Notes under the pieces: generated by a model | What the model was told of the DNA's origin: nothing | The model's input: the letters and a program-made list of their open reading frames with translations, nothing else | Databases searched by the model: none | Part shown: in pieces, positions 46,308 through 54,822 of the stretch | Position numbering within the stretch: position 1 is the stretch's first letter | How the letters are laid out: each line of letters begins with the position of its first letter | Source: JASLDZ01 sp964235945 | GTDB taxonomy: Bacteria; Pseudomonadota; Alphaproteobacteria; Caulobacterales; Caulobacteraceae | Assembly: GCA_964235945.1 (NCBI GenBank) | Contig: CAXSDV010000007.1 | Span: forward strand, 17,159-81,158 | DNA: 64,000 bases | Direction of reading: 5' to 3' | Position numbers and translations under genes: made by a program

Positions 46308-47366
46308 GTGGCCGCGACCGTCCGAGCCTACGGCGTGCTGCCCGACGGCCGCCCGGTGCGCGCCGCGCGCCTGGGCGGCCCGGGCGGCCTGGAGGTGGAG
46401 GTGCTGGAGTACGGCGCCCTGCTCGCCTCCCTGCGCGCGCCCGCGGCGGACGGGAGCGGGGCCGTGGAGACCCTGCTGGGCTTCGGCGACCTGGACGGCT
46501 GGACGGACGACCGCGCCTATCACGGCCGCGCCATCGGCCGCGTCGCCAACCGCATAGCCGGCGCCCGCTTCGAGCTGGACGGCGAGAGCTATCGCACGAC
46601 GGCCAACGAGGGCCCCAACACCCTGCACGGGGGCGCCGTCGGCTGGAGCGGCCGGCTCTGGACGCTGGAGTGCGCCGAACCGCGCCGGGCGGTGCTGACC
46701 TACCGATCTCCCGACGGGGAGGAAGGGTTCCCCGGCGCGGTGGACGCCGCCGTCACCTTCTCCCTGGTGGACGACCAGGTGCTGGAGATCGTCTGGGAGG
46801 CGCAAACGGACCGGCCCACCCCGGTGGCCATGACCCACCATCCCTACTTCAACCTGTCGGGCCGTGCGCGCACCTCCGTGCTGGACCACACCCTTCAGGT
46901 GGCGGCGCAGGCGGTCACCCCCGTGCGCCCGGGGCTGATCCCCACCGGCGAGCTCCTGGCGGTGGAGCGCACCCCCTTCGACCTGCGCACGCCCCGGCGT
47001 TTGGGCGACATGCTGGCCATGCAGCACCAGCAGCTCGTCATCCCCCGCGGCTACGACCTGAACTGGGTGCTGGAGCCGGAGCGCGACCGGGCGGCGGCGG
47101 TGGCGGTGCTGCGCTCGCCGCTCAGCGGCGTTTCGCTCCACCTCTCCACCGACCAGCCGGGGCTGCAGGTGTATTCGGGCCAGGGGCTCGGCCACCCCTT
47201 CGTCCCCCACGGCGCCCTGGTGCTGGAGCCGCAGGACTTCCCCGACGCGGTGAACACGCCCGCCTTCCCGCCGGTGATCCTGCGCCCGGGCGAGACCTAC
47301 CGCCGGTGGGCGCGCTACCGCTTCGCCGCGGACGCGCCGGGCGACGTCGGAGCTCCGGGCGCCTGA
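46308..47366 (+). CDS. galM: Aldose 1-epimerase
   Basis: A 352-residue galactose mutarotase-type enzyme interconverting sugar anomers. Conserved sites are GRVANRIAGARFELDG, NEGPNTLHGG (first histidine region), the catalytic histidine in MTHHPYFNLSG, and the catalytic glutamate in VLEPQDFPDAVN. The start is GTG at 46308, 4 bases after the GH1 stop. A cytoplasmic location is inferred from the lack of a signal peptide. Its partner is probably the GH1 enzyme, whose retaining mechanism releases beta anomers. Confidence 0.93.
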   Translation: MAATVRAYGVLPDGRPVRAARLGGPGGLEVEVLEYGALLASLRAPAADGSGAVETLLGFGDLDGWTDDRAYHGRAIGRVANRIAGARFELDGESYRTTANEGPNTLHGGAVGWSGRLWTLECAEPRRAVLTYRSPDGEEGFPGAVDAAVTFSLVDDQVLEIVWEAQTDRPTPVAMTHHPYFNLSGRARTSVLDHTLQVAAQAVTPVRPGLIPTGELLAVERTPFDLRTPRRLGDMLAMQHQQLVIPRGYDLNWVLEPERDRAAAVAVLRSPLSGVSLHLSTDQPGLQVYSGQGLGHPFVPHGALVLEPQDFPDAVNTPAFPPVILRPGETYRRWARYRFAADAPGDVGAPGA

Positions 47367-48142
47367 CGACCTCGTCCCCGCCGCACGCCCCCGCCGCGTC
47401 GTTCCGGCTGCGGGTGATGACCTACAACGTCCACGGCTGCGTGGGGGTGGACCGGCGGCTGGACGTGGGCCGCGTCGCCGCCGTGATCGCCCGCGAGGCG
47501 CCGGACGTGGTGGCCTTGCAGGAGTTGGACGTGAACCGCCCGCGCTCGGGCGGGGTCGACCAGGCGCACGCCCTGGCCGAGCGGCTGGGCATGTCCGTCA
47601 GCTTCAACTCCGCCCTGCTGCGGGTGGCGGAGGAGCGCTACGGCGACGCGGTGCTGTCCGTTCACCCCATGCGCCTGGTCAAGAGCGGCCCGCTGCCCCG
47701 GCCGCCCAAGGCGCCCCTGGAGGACCGGGGCGCCCTGTGGGTGGAGGTGGCCCCCGCCGGCGGGGGCCGGCTTCAGGTGATCAACACCCACCTGGGCCTC
47801 GTCCCCCTGGAGCAGCGGGCGCAGGTGGACGCGCTCCTCGGGCCGGACTGGATGGCGGCGGCGGCGCGGCGGGGGCCGGCCCTCTTGGTGGGCGATTTCA
47901 ACGCCACCTCGCGCTACGCCGCCTACCGCCGGCTGGCGTCGGTCCTGCGCGACCTGCAGACGGGGCTCGCGCCCTCCACCCTGCCGACCTTCCCCGCGCG
48001 CCTGCCCGTGCTGCGGCTGGACCACATGTTCGCCGCCCCGGGGGTGGTCGCGCGCGACGCCTGGACGCCCAACCACGCCCTGGCGCGCACCGCCTCCGAC
48101 CACCTGCCCCTGGTGGTGGAGCTGGAGGTCGTCGGCGGCTGA
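47363..48142 (+). CDS. Endonuclease/exonuclease/phosphatase (EEP) family protein, probable CTG start
   Basis: A phosphodiesterase-fold protein of about 259 residues. It has LRVMTYNVHGCVGVDRRLD, the catalytic glutamate in VALQELDVNR, VINTHLGLV, the Asp/Asn pair in LLVGDFNATS, and the terminal SDHLPLVVE. The first strand (FRLRVMTYN) precedes the only GTG (47414) and ATG (47417). The natural coupled start would be CTG at 47363, overlapping the galM stop as CTGA with GGAG about 10 bases upstream, mirroring the GTGA and ATGA overlaps elsewhere. YbhP, of the same family, is paired with a phospholipase D-type enzyme in E. coli; a PLD-like gene lies 2 kb away here. Confidence 0.82.
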   Translation: MTTSSPPHAPAASFRLRVMTYNVHGCVGVDRRLDVGRVAAVIAREAPDVVALQELDVNRPRSGGVDQAHALAERLGMSVSFNSALLRVAEERYGDAVLSVHPMRLVKSGPLPRPPKAPLEDRGALWVEVAPAGGGRLQVINTHLGLVPLEQRAQVDALLGPDWMAAAARRGPALLVGDFNATSRYAAYRRLASVLRDLQTGLAPSTLPTFPARLPVLRLDHMFAAPGVVARDAWTPNHALARTASDHLPLVVELEVVGG

Positions 48143-48164
48143 AACCCAGGCCCGCGCCTCGGGC

Positions 48165-49553
48165 TCAACTTCGCAGCCGCAGGCGGGTGAACAGCATGAA
48201 GCTGACCGGGTCCGACCCGTAGGTCGAGTCGAGCGCGCGGGGGATCACGTACCTGCTGAACAGCCCCCCCACGTCCGTGGCCAGGTGCGCGGGCAGGGGA
48301 AAGGACCGCTGGTAGCCGACGCTGATCTTGGAGACGTTGTGGAACACGCCGTCCCCGGGTTCGCCGATGGGGAAGAACTCGTCCTTGCCGACGTTCTCGA
48401 AGCGGCCGAACACGGTGTCGGACCCGCGGGTCAGCACCGACTCCAGGAGGTAGGCGTCGCTGGTCACGCCCGGACCGCCCGCGCGCGCGTACTGGTCCAT
48501 GCGCCCCCAGGCGAACACGGTCTGGAAATCGCCGTTCCGGAAGGCGCGGTTGTAGACGGCCGAGGCGATCGTGCGGTCCTGGTCGTCTTCGGGCTCGAGC
48601 TGCTCCACCGAGTGCAGGTGGCCGCGGCTGACCTCCAGCGCCCAGTCGGGACCGGGGTTCCAGCTCAACCGCACCGACCAGGAGTCGAGGGCGGGAGCCT
48701 CGACGTCGTAGCGGTGCTCGTCGGGCTCGCGGCCCTTGAAGCTCGACGCCTCCAGCTTCCAGCCCCCCGCCGTGAGACCGCCGGTGACCACGCCGAACAC
48801 GAGGTGGGTCGAGTCGAGCCAGTGGTGGTCGATGGGCGTCTCCGGGTCCGCGAAGCCCGCCGCGCGGTGCAGGTAGACGGGCGGCCCGAGCGCCGGCTCC
48901 CCCGCCGGCCCGCCGTAGACGAAGCCGCTCACCCCGGCCCCCAGCGGATGGCTGTAGGCGGCGGCGAGCTCGCCGATCAGGTCGTGGGGGTGCTGGCGGT
49001 CGATCAGGCGCCGCCGCCCGTCGCCGGTCTCGCCCGTCTGCAGCAGCAGGGGATAGCCTTCCTGCCCGATCAGCGGGTCCAGGGAGAACAGGCCCTTGAG
49101 CGTCAGCGTCCCTCCCGCCAGCGGACGCTGGGCGTCGAGCACGAGGTGGCTCAGCACCACCGTCTCCACGTGGCCGCGCGGGCCGCCCTGGCTGTCGTAG
49201 ACCAGGGTCGCCTCGCCGTGGGCCATCACCGTCCAGCCGCCCACGGGCAGGTGCAGGCCGTCGTGCCGGGCGCTGTCGGGCCGCCAGGCGGTGCCCGAAG
49301 CGTCGCGGGTGGCGGGGTAGGCGCCGAGCTGGCCCGCGCCGTGGTGCATGCGGGCGGCGGGGGCGGAGCCGGACATGTCCATGCCGGACATCTCTGGCGT
49401 GCCTGGCGTGTCGTCCGGGGCGGGCGCGGCCGGCGGGGGAGCGATGGGCGCACCCCCGCCGGCGGAAGGCCCGTCCTGGGCGCGGGCGGAGGCGGTCGCA
49501 AGCAGGGCGGGGCACGCGAGGGCGAGCGCCGCCAGGAGGGGCGGAAGACGCAT
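48165..49553 (-). CDS. Secreted beta-rich outer-membrane-like protein with Met/His-rich N-terminus
   Basis: A 462-residue protein with a signal peptide (MRLPPLLAALALACPALLAT, cleavage near ARA). A Pro/Ala-rich linker with MSGMDMSG and MHHGAG (possible copper-binding clusters) follows, then a long region of alternating beta strands such as WALEVSRGHLHSV and DGVFHNVSKISVGYQRSFPL. It ends with an aromatic/hydrophobic strand (SFMLFTRLRLRS), the style of an outer-membrane barrel although the last residue is Ser, not Phe. The family was not recognised. Genes like this often accompany metal-resistance genes, so a metal role is possible but unproven. ATG at 49553. Confidence 0.65.
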   Translation of the reverse strand: MRLPPLLAALALACPALLATASARAQDGPSAGGGAPIAPPPAAPAPDDTPGTPEMSGMDMSGSAPAARMHHGAGQLGAYPATRDASGTAWRPDSARHDGLHLPVGGWTVMAHGEATLVYDSQGGPRGHVETVVLSHLVLDAQRPLAGGTLTLKGLFSLDPLIGQEGYPLLLQTGETGDGRRRLIDRQHPHDLIGELAAAYSHPLGAGVSGFVYGGPAGEPALGPPVYLHRAAGFADPETPIDHHWLDSTHLVFGVVTGGLTAGGWKLEASSFKGREPDEHRYDVEAPALDSWSVRLSWNPGPDWALEVSRGHLHSVEQLEPEDDQDRTIASAVYNRAFRNGDFQTVFAWGRMDQYARAGGPGVTSDAYLLESVLTRGSDTVFGRFENVGKDEFFPIGEPGDGVFHNVSKISVGYQRSFPLPAHLATDVGGLFSRYVIPRALDSTYGSDPVSFMLFTRLRLRS

Positions 49554-49636
49554 GGCGTCACCTAAGCTGAAGGCGCGCGGTCGGGCGCGGTCGGGCGGGA
49601 TCGGAGGCGCGCGGGGGCGCCCGGCGAAGCCGGCCT

Positions 49637-49987
49637 TCAGCGGGGAGGGGGCGTGCCGCCCTCGGGGGTGGTTCCAGCCGGCCGTCGGTCGAGCCGGGCG
49701 TACTCCACCCGGGCGTCCGTGCGGTGCGGCGGCGGCGGCGGCCCGGCGCGGACCGCCACGAGCTGGCCGCCCAGGGCGCAGGCCGCCGCGCAAGTCGTAT
49801 CCCGGGTGCGGCGGGGCGTCCCCGGCGCGTGGGCGTGGGCGGCCGGCGGCGACATGCAGTCGCGCATGCCCGCATGAGCCGGACCGGCGGACAAAGGGGC
49901 GCAGACCAGGGTCAGCAGGGCCAGCACGGCCGTCCACAGGCCGCAAAGGCCGCGGGGTGCGTGTCGCCGCCGGGGGCTGGGGCGCAT
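49637..49987 (-). CDS. Small secreted Cys/His-containing protein
   Basis: A 116-residue protein with a signal peptide (GLWTAVLALLTLVCAPLSAG, cleavage near AHA). The short mature part holds GMRDCMSPPAAHAHAPG and TTCAAACALGG, with three cysteines and several histidines, followed by a Pro/Arg-rich tail. The composition suggests a periplasmic metal-binding peptide, but the family was not recognised. It lies 83 bases upstream of the Met/His-rich secreted protein on the same strand and may be co-expressed with it. Support is moderate. Confidence 0.5.
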   Translation of the reverse strand: MRPSPRRRHAPRGLCGLWTAVLALLTLVCAPLSAGPAHAGMRDCMSPPAAHAHAPGTPRRTRDTTCAAACALGGQLVAVRAGPPPPPHRTDARVEYARLDRRPAGTTPEGGTPPPR

Positions 49988-50087
49988 GGCGTCCGTCCTG
50001 GGTCCGCGACGGCCCTAGCAGGCGCGTTCCACGGGCGCAATTCGATCGGGGCTCGCGGGACGGGCGGCGACGGCGCGCCGCCGCGCC

Positions 50088-51641
50088 TCAGATGGTGCGC
50101 GCGTCCAGGTGGTCGGGAGCGGGGGCGGGCATGTCCGCCGCGCGCAGGCGGCCGCGGATGCGGTGGAGCTCGCGGTTCAGCTCGCGGCGGCGCGCCCACG
50201 GCGTCCAGCTGTCGCCGGGGCCGCCCGGGTCGCCCAGGTGGTACTTGGCGATCAGCGTCGCCAGGGGACCGATCGGGGCGACGACCAGCGGGTGGAGCCG
50301 GCGCTCGTCGGGGGTGTCCAGCGCGCGGATGGCGGGGCCCAGCGCACCCTTCTCGGCCAGGGCGCGCTCCACCCGCTCCACCGGCACGGCCAGCCAGTGG
50401 GCCACGAGTTCCGAGCGTTGGGCGCTGATGGCCGCGCGCACCGCCGCTCCCGCCTCTCCGTCCTCCGCCTCCAGCACGAGGTCGCACTCGGTGTCGAAGC
50501 CCATGGAGCGGTTGTTGATGTTGGCCGAGCCCACCCGCATCAGCCGGTCGTCGATGAAGGCCAGCTTGGCGTGCACGATGATGTTCGCGCCGCCGTTCGT
50601 GACCGGGCAGCAGGCGTGCAGCTTGCCGCCCCCGGGGCGCCCCGCCTCGTCCGCGGCTTTCAGGCGCGCCAGAAAGGCGAGGCGCGTGCGGTCCATGGTG
50701 GCGCGGTCGAACCAGCTCGGGCTGTGGCGGGTGGACACCAGCACCACCTCCGGCCCGTCCGGCTCCGCCAGCCGCGCGGCCAGCGCCTCCGCCAGCACCG
50801 GCGAGGTGAAGTACTGGTTCTCCAGGTAGATGCAGGTGCGGGCCTCGGCGATGGCCGACAGGTGGAGTTCCTCAACCTCGCGCACCTCTCCCTGGCTGCG
50901 CCATTTGGGCAGGGAACGCGCGAACCCCACGCACACGTCGCGGAAGTCCACCGGCTCGTTGGGCGGCCACAGGTCGTGCTCCGGGCCGCGCGGGGGCGGG
51001 GAGGGGGGCGATTCGCGGGGGCGTTCGCCCGTGGCGTTCTCCCACCGGTCGCGGAACAGGTCGCCCAGCGCCCGGGCGGCGGCCCCGTCCACCACGGCCA
51101 TGACCTCGTGGCGCGGCTGGTAGTAGCCGCCGTGGCGCGACTTCCTGTGGGGGTTGTCGTCCTGGTGGCGGGTGGTGTCCCAGCGGTCCGGGGCGATGTC
51201 GCCGCCGCCGCCGAAGGCCAGTTCGTCGTCGATCACCAGCACCTTCTGGTGGTGGCAGGCCCCGAGCGGCACCTGGGCGTCCAGCAGGAACTTGACGGGG
51301 CTGCCCTTGAAGGCGCGCTTGGCGCGGTGGGGGAAGAAGTCCTGGGAGGCGGAGATGGGCAGGGCCGACTTCCAGATCAGCACCCGCACGTCCAGCTCGA
51401 GGTTGTTGCAGGCCAGGTGGCGCATGTAGGCGCCGATGCGGTCGCGCGCGGGGCCGCCCCCGTCCTCCCCCGGCTCGAAGTAGGTGTCGGGATCGAAGGC
51501 CCAGCCCAGGAGGTGGATGGAGCGGCGCGCCCGCGACATGGCCGACTTGGCCGCTTTGAAGTAGGCGGCCATGTCCACGATCAACGCGGCGCGCTCGGCG
51601 CGCTCGGCGCGCCACACGGTCTCGCCCGGTCGGATCAGCAC
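50088..51641 (-). CDS. Phospholipase D-like protein with two HKD motifs
   Basis: A 517-residue protein of the phospholipase D superfamily. The first HKD motif is HHQKVLVIDD (His131, Lys133, Asp138), and the second is VHAKLAFIDDRLMRVGSANI. The eukaryotic-PLD-like segment GGGGDIAPDRWDTTRHQDD and YLENQYFTSPVLAEALA support phosphatidyl hydrolase or transferase activity over nuclease activity. No signal peptide or membrane anchor was seen. The start is GTG at 51641 with GAGGG upstream. It is divergent from pstS, 223 bases apart, which suggests a link with phosphate starvation and lipid turnover. Cardiolipin synthase-like activity is an alternative. Confidence 0.85.
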   Translation of the reverse strand: MLIRPGETVWRAERAERAALIVDMAAYFKAAKSAMSRARRSIHLLGWAFDPDTYFEPGEDGGGPARDRIGAYMRHLACNNLELDVRVLIWKSALPISASQDFFPHRAKRAFKGSPVKFLLDAQVPLGACHHQKVLVIDDELAFGGGGDIAPDRWDTTRHQDDNPHRKSRHGGYYQPRHEVMAVVDGAAARALGDLFRDRWENATGERPRESPPSPPPRGPEHDLWPPNEPVDFRDVCVGFARSLPKWRSQGEVREVEELHLSAIAEARTCIYLENQYFTSPVLAEALAARLAEPDGPEVVLVSTRHSPSWFDRATMDRTRLAFLARLKAADEAGRPGGGKLHACCPVTNGGANIIVHAKLAFIDDRLMRVGSANINNRSMGFDTECDLVLEAEDGEAGAAVRAAISAQRSELVAHWLAVPVERVERALAEKGALGPAIRALDTPDERRLHPLVVAPIGPLATLIAKYHLGDPGGPGDSWTPWARRRELNRELHRIRGRLRAADMPAPAPDHLDARTI

Positions 51642-51750
51642 GGCGGGAACCCTCGCACGCAGCGGCCCGGTCGCCGCAAGCTTTGCAATGCCGTCGCGGG
51701 GCGAGCGTTCCCCAGCGCGTGCAGGACGGGGCGGTTCGGCGGCTCGCCCG

Positions 51751-51777
51751 TGTGACGGCCGCGGACGGGCCGTCACA
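51751..51777. promoter_or_regulatory. Inverted repeat between the PLD-like gene and pstS
   Basis: TGTGACGGCC (51751-51760) and GGCCGTCACA (51768-51777) form perfect 10-base arms with a 7-base centre. The right arm ends in CCGTCAC, close to one PhoB half-site (CTGTCAC), but the expected second direct repeat is poor. It may be an operator, or a hairpin in the PLD-gene leader. Confidence 0.4.
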
Positions 51778-51864
51778 AAAGCATGATCGGCGGGCGGTAA
51801 GGAGGGCCACACGCGATCGGCGGCCCCGGGGGGAGCCCGCCGCGATGCGCAAGGAGATCTGACG

Positions 51865-52896
51865 GTGCTGAAGACGACGATGACGTTCGCCCTGGGCGCG
51901 ACGCTCCTGGCCGGCGCCGCGGCCGCCGCCGACCTGTCGGGCGCGGGCGCCACCGCCCCGGCCCCCATCTACACCAAGTGGGCGGCCGACTACGGCAAGG
52001 GTTCGGGCGTACGCCTGAACTACCAGGCGATCGGCTCGGGCGGCGGCATCAAGCAGATTTACGCCAAGACGGTGCAGTTCGGCGCTTCGGACAAGCCGCT
52101 GGCGCCCGCCGACCTCGCCAGCCACGGCCTCGTGCAGTTCCCCACGGTGATCGTGGGCATCGTGCCGGTGGTCAACCTGCCGGGCGTGGCCCCCGGCCAG
52201 ATGCACCTGTCGGGCCCCGTGATCGCCGACATCTACTCGGGCGCCATCAAGAAGTGGAACGACCCGCGCATCGCCGGCATGAACAAGGGCGTCAAGCTGC
52301 CGGGCCTGCCCATCACCGTGGTCCATCGCTCGGACGGCTCGGGCACGACCTTCCTGTTCACCTCCTACCTCGCCACGGTCAGCCCCGCCTGGACCAAGCT
52401 CGCGGGCGACTCGGTGAACTGGCCCGTGGGCCAGGGCGGCAAGGGCAACGACGGCGTGTCGGCGTTCGTGAAGCAGACGCCCGGCTCCATCGGCTATGTC
52501 GAGTACGCCTTCGCCAAGCTGAACAACCTGACCTTCGCCGACATGGTCAACCGCGACGGCAAGGTGACGGCCCCCACCGCCGGCGCCTTCGCCCAGGCCG
52601 CGGCCCACGCCCAGTTCACCCCCCAGAACGAGTTCGCCCCCTCCTTGCTGAACCAGCCGGGCGGCGGCTCCTGGCCGATCGCGGGCGCGACCTTCATCCT
52701 GATGTACAAGGACCAGTCCAACCCCGCCGCCGGCGCCGAAGTGCTCAAGTTCTTCGACTGGGCGTACAAGAACGGCGACGCCGACGCCAACGCCCTGGCC
52801 TACGTCCCCCTGCCGGGCGGCGTGAAGAACGCCGTGCGCCACAGCGCCTGGACCCAGGTGAAGAGCGGCGGCAAGCCGGTGTACGTCTCCAAGTAA
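51865..52896 (+). CDS. pstS: Phosphate ABC transporter substrate-binding protein PstS
   Basis: A 343-residue periplasmic phosphate-binding protein. The signal peptide ends near GAAAAADLSG. The mature protein opens with GAGATAPAPIYTKWAADY, and phosphate ligands are in QAIGSGGGIKQ, FGASDKPLA and VVHRSDGSGTTFLFTSYL. GTG at 51865 is preceded by AAGGAG at an 8-base spacing. It heads the pstSCAB operon. The length and motifs are standard for Gram-negative PstS. Confidence 0.98.
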   Translation: MLKTTMTFALGATLLAGAAAAADLSGAGATAPAPIYTKWAADYGKGSGVRLNYQAIGSGGGIKQIYAKTVQFGASDKPLAPADLASHGLVQFPTVIVGIVPVVNLPGVAPGQMHLSGPVIADIYSGAIKKWNDPRIAGMNKGVKLPGLPITVVHRSDGSGTTFLFTSYLATVSPAWTKLAGDSVNWPVGQGGKGNDGVSAFVKQTPGSIGYVEYAFAKLNNLTFADMVNRDGKVTAPTAGAFAQAAAHAQFTPQNEFAPSLLNQPGGGSWPIAGATFILMYKDQSNPAAGAEVLKFFDWAYKNGDADANALAYVPLPGGVKNAVRHSAWTQVKSGGKPVYVSK

Positions 52897-52948
52897 GCGG
52901 ACCTGGGGCGGAGACCTCGAGGCCTCCGCCCCACTTGCCGGGACCGCC

Positions 52949-53932
52949 ATGTCCGACGCACTCCTCTCCGGCGCCGCTGCGCCCGCCGCCGCCCGGACGG
53001 GGCGCCGCCCGCGCCCGCGCGGCGCGGGCGTGGACCCGGTGTTCGCCGGGGTGTGCGGAGGCGCGGCGACGCTGCTGCTCTGCGCCATCGGCGGCCTCCT
53101 GGTGTCCCTGGCGATCGGCGGCTGGCCCGCCCTGTCCAAGTTCGGCCTGGGCTTCTTCACCTCCACCACCTGGGACCCGGTCAACGAGGTCTACGGCGGG
53201 GCGGGGCCCATCGTCGGCACCTTGATCACCGCCTTTCTTTCATTGGCCTTCGCCCTGCCCGTGGCCTTCGGCGTGGCGGTGTTCCTGACCGAGTTCTGCC
53301 CGCGCCCGCTGCGCCGGCCCATCGGCGTCGCGGTGGAGCTGCTCGCCGGCGTGCCCTCCATCGTCTACGGCATGTGGGGGCTGTTCGTGTTCGCCCCCCT
53401 GTTCGCCAAGTTCGTCGAACTGCCGCTGATGACCTGGGCTCCGCCCGGCTCCATCTGGGAGACGCTGTTCTCCGGCGTGCCCAACGGCTCGGGCATACTC
53501 ACCGCCAGCCTGATCCTGGCGATCATGATCCTGCCCTTCATCGCCGCCACCCTGCGCGAGCTGTTCCTGACGGTGCCCGCCAAGGTGCGCGAGAGCGCCT
53601 ACGGCATCGGGGCCACGCCGCTCGAGGTGGTCTGGTCGGTGACCCTGCCGTACGTGCGCCGCTCGGCCATCGGCGCCGTCATGCTGGGGCTGGGACGCGC
53701 CCTGGGCGAGACCATGGCGGTCACCTTCGTGATCGGAAACACCCACGCCTTTCCGAAGGGCGTGTTCGACGCGGGCTCCACCATCTCCTCCACCATCGCC
53801 AACGAGTTCGCCGAGGCCTCCACGGACATGCACACCTCCGCCCTGATCGCACTGGGGTTCGTGCTGTTCGTGATCACCTTCGCGGTGCTGGCCCTGGCGC
53901 GCGCGCTGCTCGGCGCGCCCAAGCACGGGTGA
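52949..53932 (+). CDS. pstC: Phosphate ABC transporter permease PstC
   Basis: A 327-residue inner-membrane subunit with six helices. Segments typical of PstC are GVAVFLTEFCPRPLRRPIGV, ELLAGVPSIVYGMWGLFVF and the EAA coupling loop VRESAYGIGATPLEVVW, followed by ALGETMAVTFVIGN. The start is ATG at 52949, 52 bases after pstS. It overlaps pstA by 4 bases (GTGA), and forms the channel with PstA. Confidence 0.97.
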   Translation: MSDALLSGAAAPAAARTGRRPRPRGAGVDPVFAGVCGGAATLLLCAIGGLLVSLAIGGWPALSKFGLGFFTSTTWDPVNEVYGGAGPIVGTLITAFLSLAFALPVAFGVAVFLTEFCPRPLRRPIGVAVELLAGVPSIVYGMWGLFVFAPLFAKFVELPLMTWAPPGSIWETLFSGVPNGSGILTASLILAIMILPFIAATLRELFLTVPAKVRESAYGIGATPLEVVWSVTLPYVRRSAIGAVMLGLGRALGETMAVTFVIGNTHAFPKGVFDAGSTISSTIANEFAEASTDMHTSALIALGFVLFVITFAVLALARALLGAPKHG

Positions 53933-54822
53933 GCGCCGCCATGCCCTCCTCCCCCCCGCCGCTGACCGCAGCCCCGCTGAGCCTGGACCGGCGCGGGCGC
54001 CGCAGCCTGGCCACCGCCGCCTTCACGGGCTTCTGCTGGCTGGCGGCGGTTCTGGCCGTGTTGGCGCTGCTGGCCATACTGGCGAGCCTCGTCGCCCAGG
54101 GCGTGGGCGGGCTGAACGGCGCGGTGTTCACCCAGTCCACCCCCGCCGCCGGCGACACGGGCGGGCTGGCCAACGCCATCGTCGGCTCCATCATGATGTG
54201 CGTGACCGCCATGGTGGTGGCGGTGGTGGTGGGCGTGCTCGCCGGCACCTGGCTGGCCGAGTACGGCCGCGACCACCCTTACGCCCAGGCGGTGCGGTTC
54301 CTGAACGACGTGCTTCTCTCGGCCCCGTCCATCCTCATCGGCCTGTTCGTCTACGAGCTGGCGGTGAAGCCCCTGCACGGCTTCTCCGGCTGGGCGGGGG
54401 CGTTGGCCCTGGCGCTGATCGCCGCGCCCGTGATCACCCGCACCACCGAGGACGTGCTCAAGCTCCAGTCGCGCCAGCTGCGCGAGTCGGGCGTGGCGCT
54501 GGGCACGCCCATGTGGACTACGATCCGCACCATCCTCTGGCGCTCGGCCGGGGGCGGCATCATCACCGGGGCGCTGCTGGCCTTCGCGCGCATCTCCGGC
54601 GAGACGGCGCCCTTGCTGTTCACCTCGCTGTCCAACAACTTCTTCAGCTGGAACATGGGGGGCCAGATGGCCAACCTGCCGGTGGTGATCTTCAACTTCG
54701 CCCTGTCGGCCGACGAGGGATGGCGCCGTCTGGCTTGGGTGGGCGCCCTCCTGATCGCCGCCGCCGTGCTGGCCATCAACGTCGTGGTCCGCGCCCTCAG
54801 CCGTGAGCCCAGCCGCCGATGA
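53929..54822 (+). CDS. pstA: Phosphate ABC transporter permease PstA
   Basis: A 297-residue (GTG start) or 293-residue (ATG at 53941) inner-membrane subunit with six helices. Diagnostic segments are GVLAGTWLAEYGRDHPYAQ, LLSAPSILIGLFVYEL and the coupling loop ESGVALGTPMWTTIR, followed by ISGETAPLLFTSL. The GTG at 53929 overlaps the pstC stop, matching the other coupled pairs in this window, so it is preferred. Its stop overlaps the pstB ATG by 4 bases. Confidence 0.96.
   Translation: MSAAMPSSPPPLTAAPLSLDRRGRRSLATAAFTGFCWLAAVLAVLALLAILASLVAQGVGGLNGAVFTQSTPAAGDTGGLANAIVGSIMMCVTAMVVAVVVGVLAGTWLAEYGRDHPYAQAVRFLNDVLLSAPSILIGLFVYELAVKPLHGFSGWAGALALALIAAPVITRTTEDVLKLQSRQLRESGVALGTPMWTTIRTILWRSAGGGIITGALLAFARISGETAPLLFTSLSNNFFSWNMGGQMANLPVVIFNFALSADEGWRRLAWVGALLIAAAVLAINVVVRALSREPSRR

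Noticed and set aside
51768..51785. Full PhoB box upstream of pstS
   Set aside because: CCGTCAC is a fair half-site, but the second repeat (GCATGAT) is poor. Only the inverted repeat is annotated.
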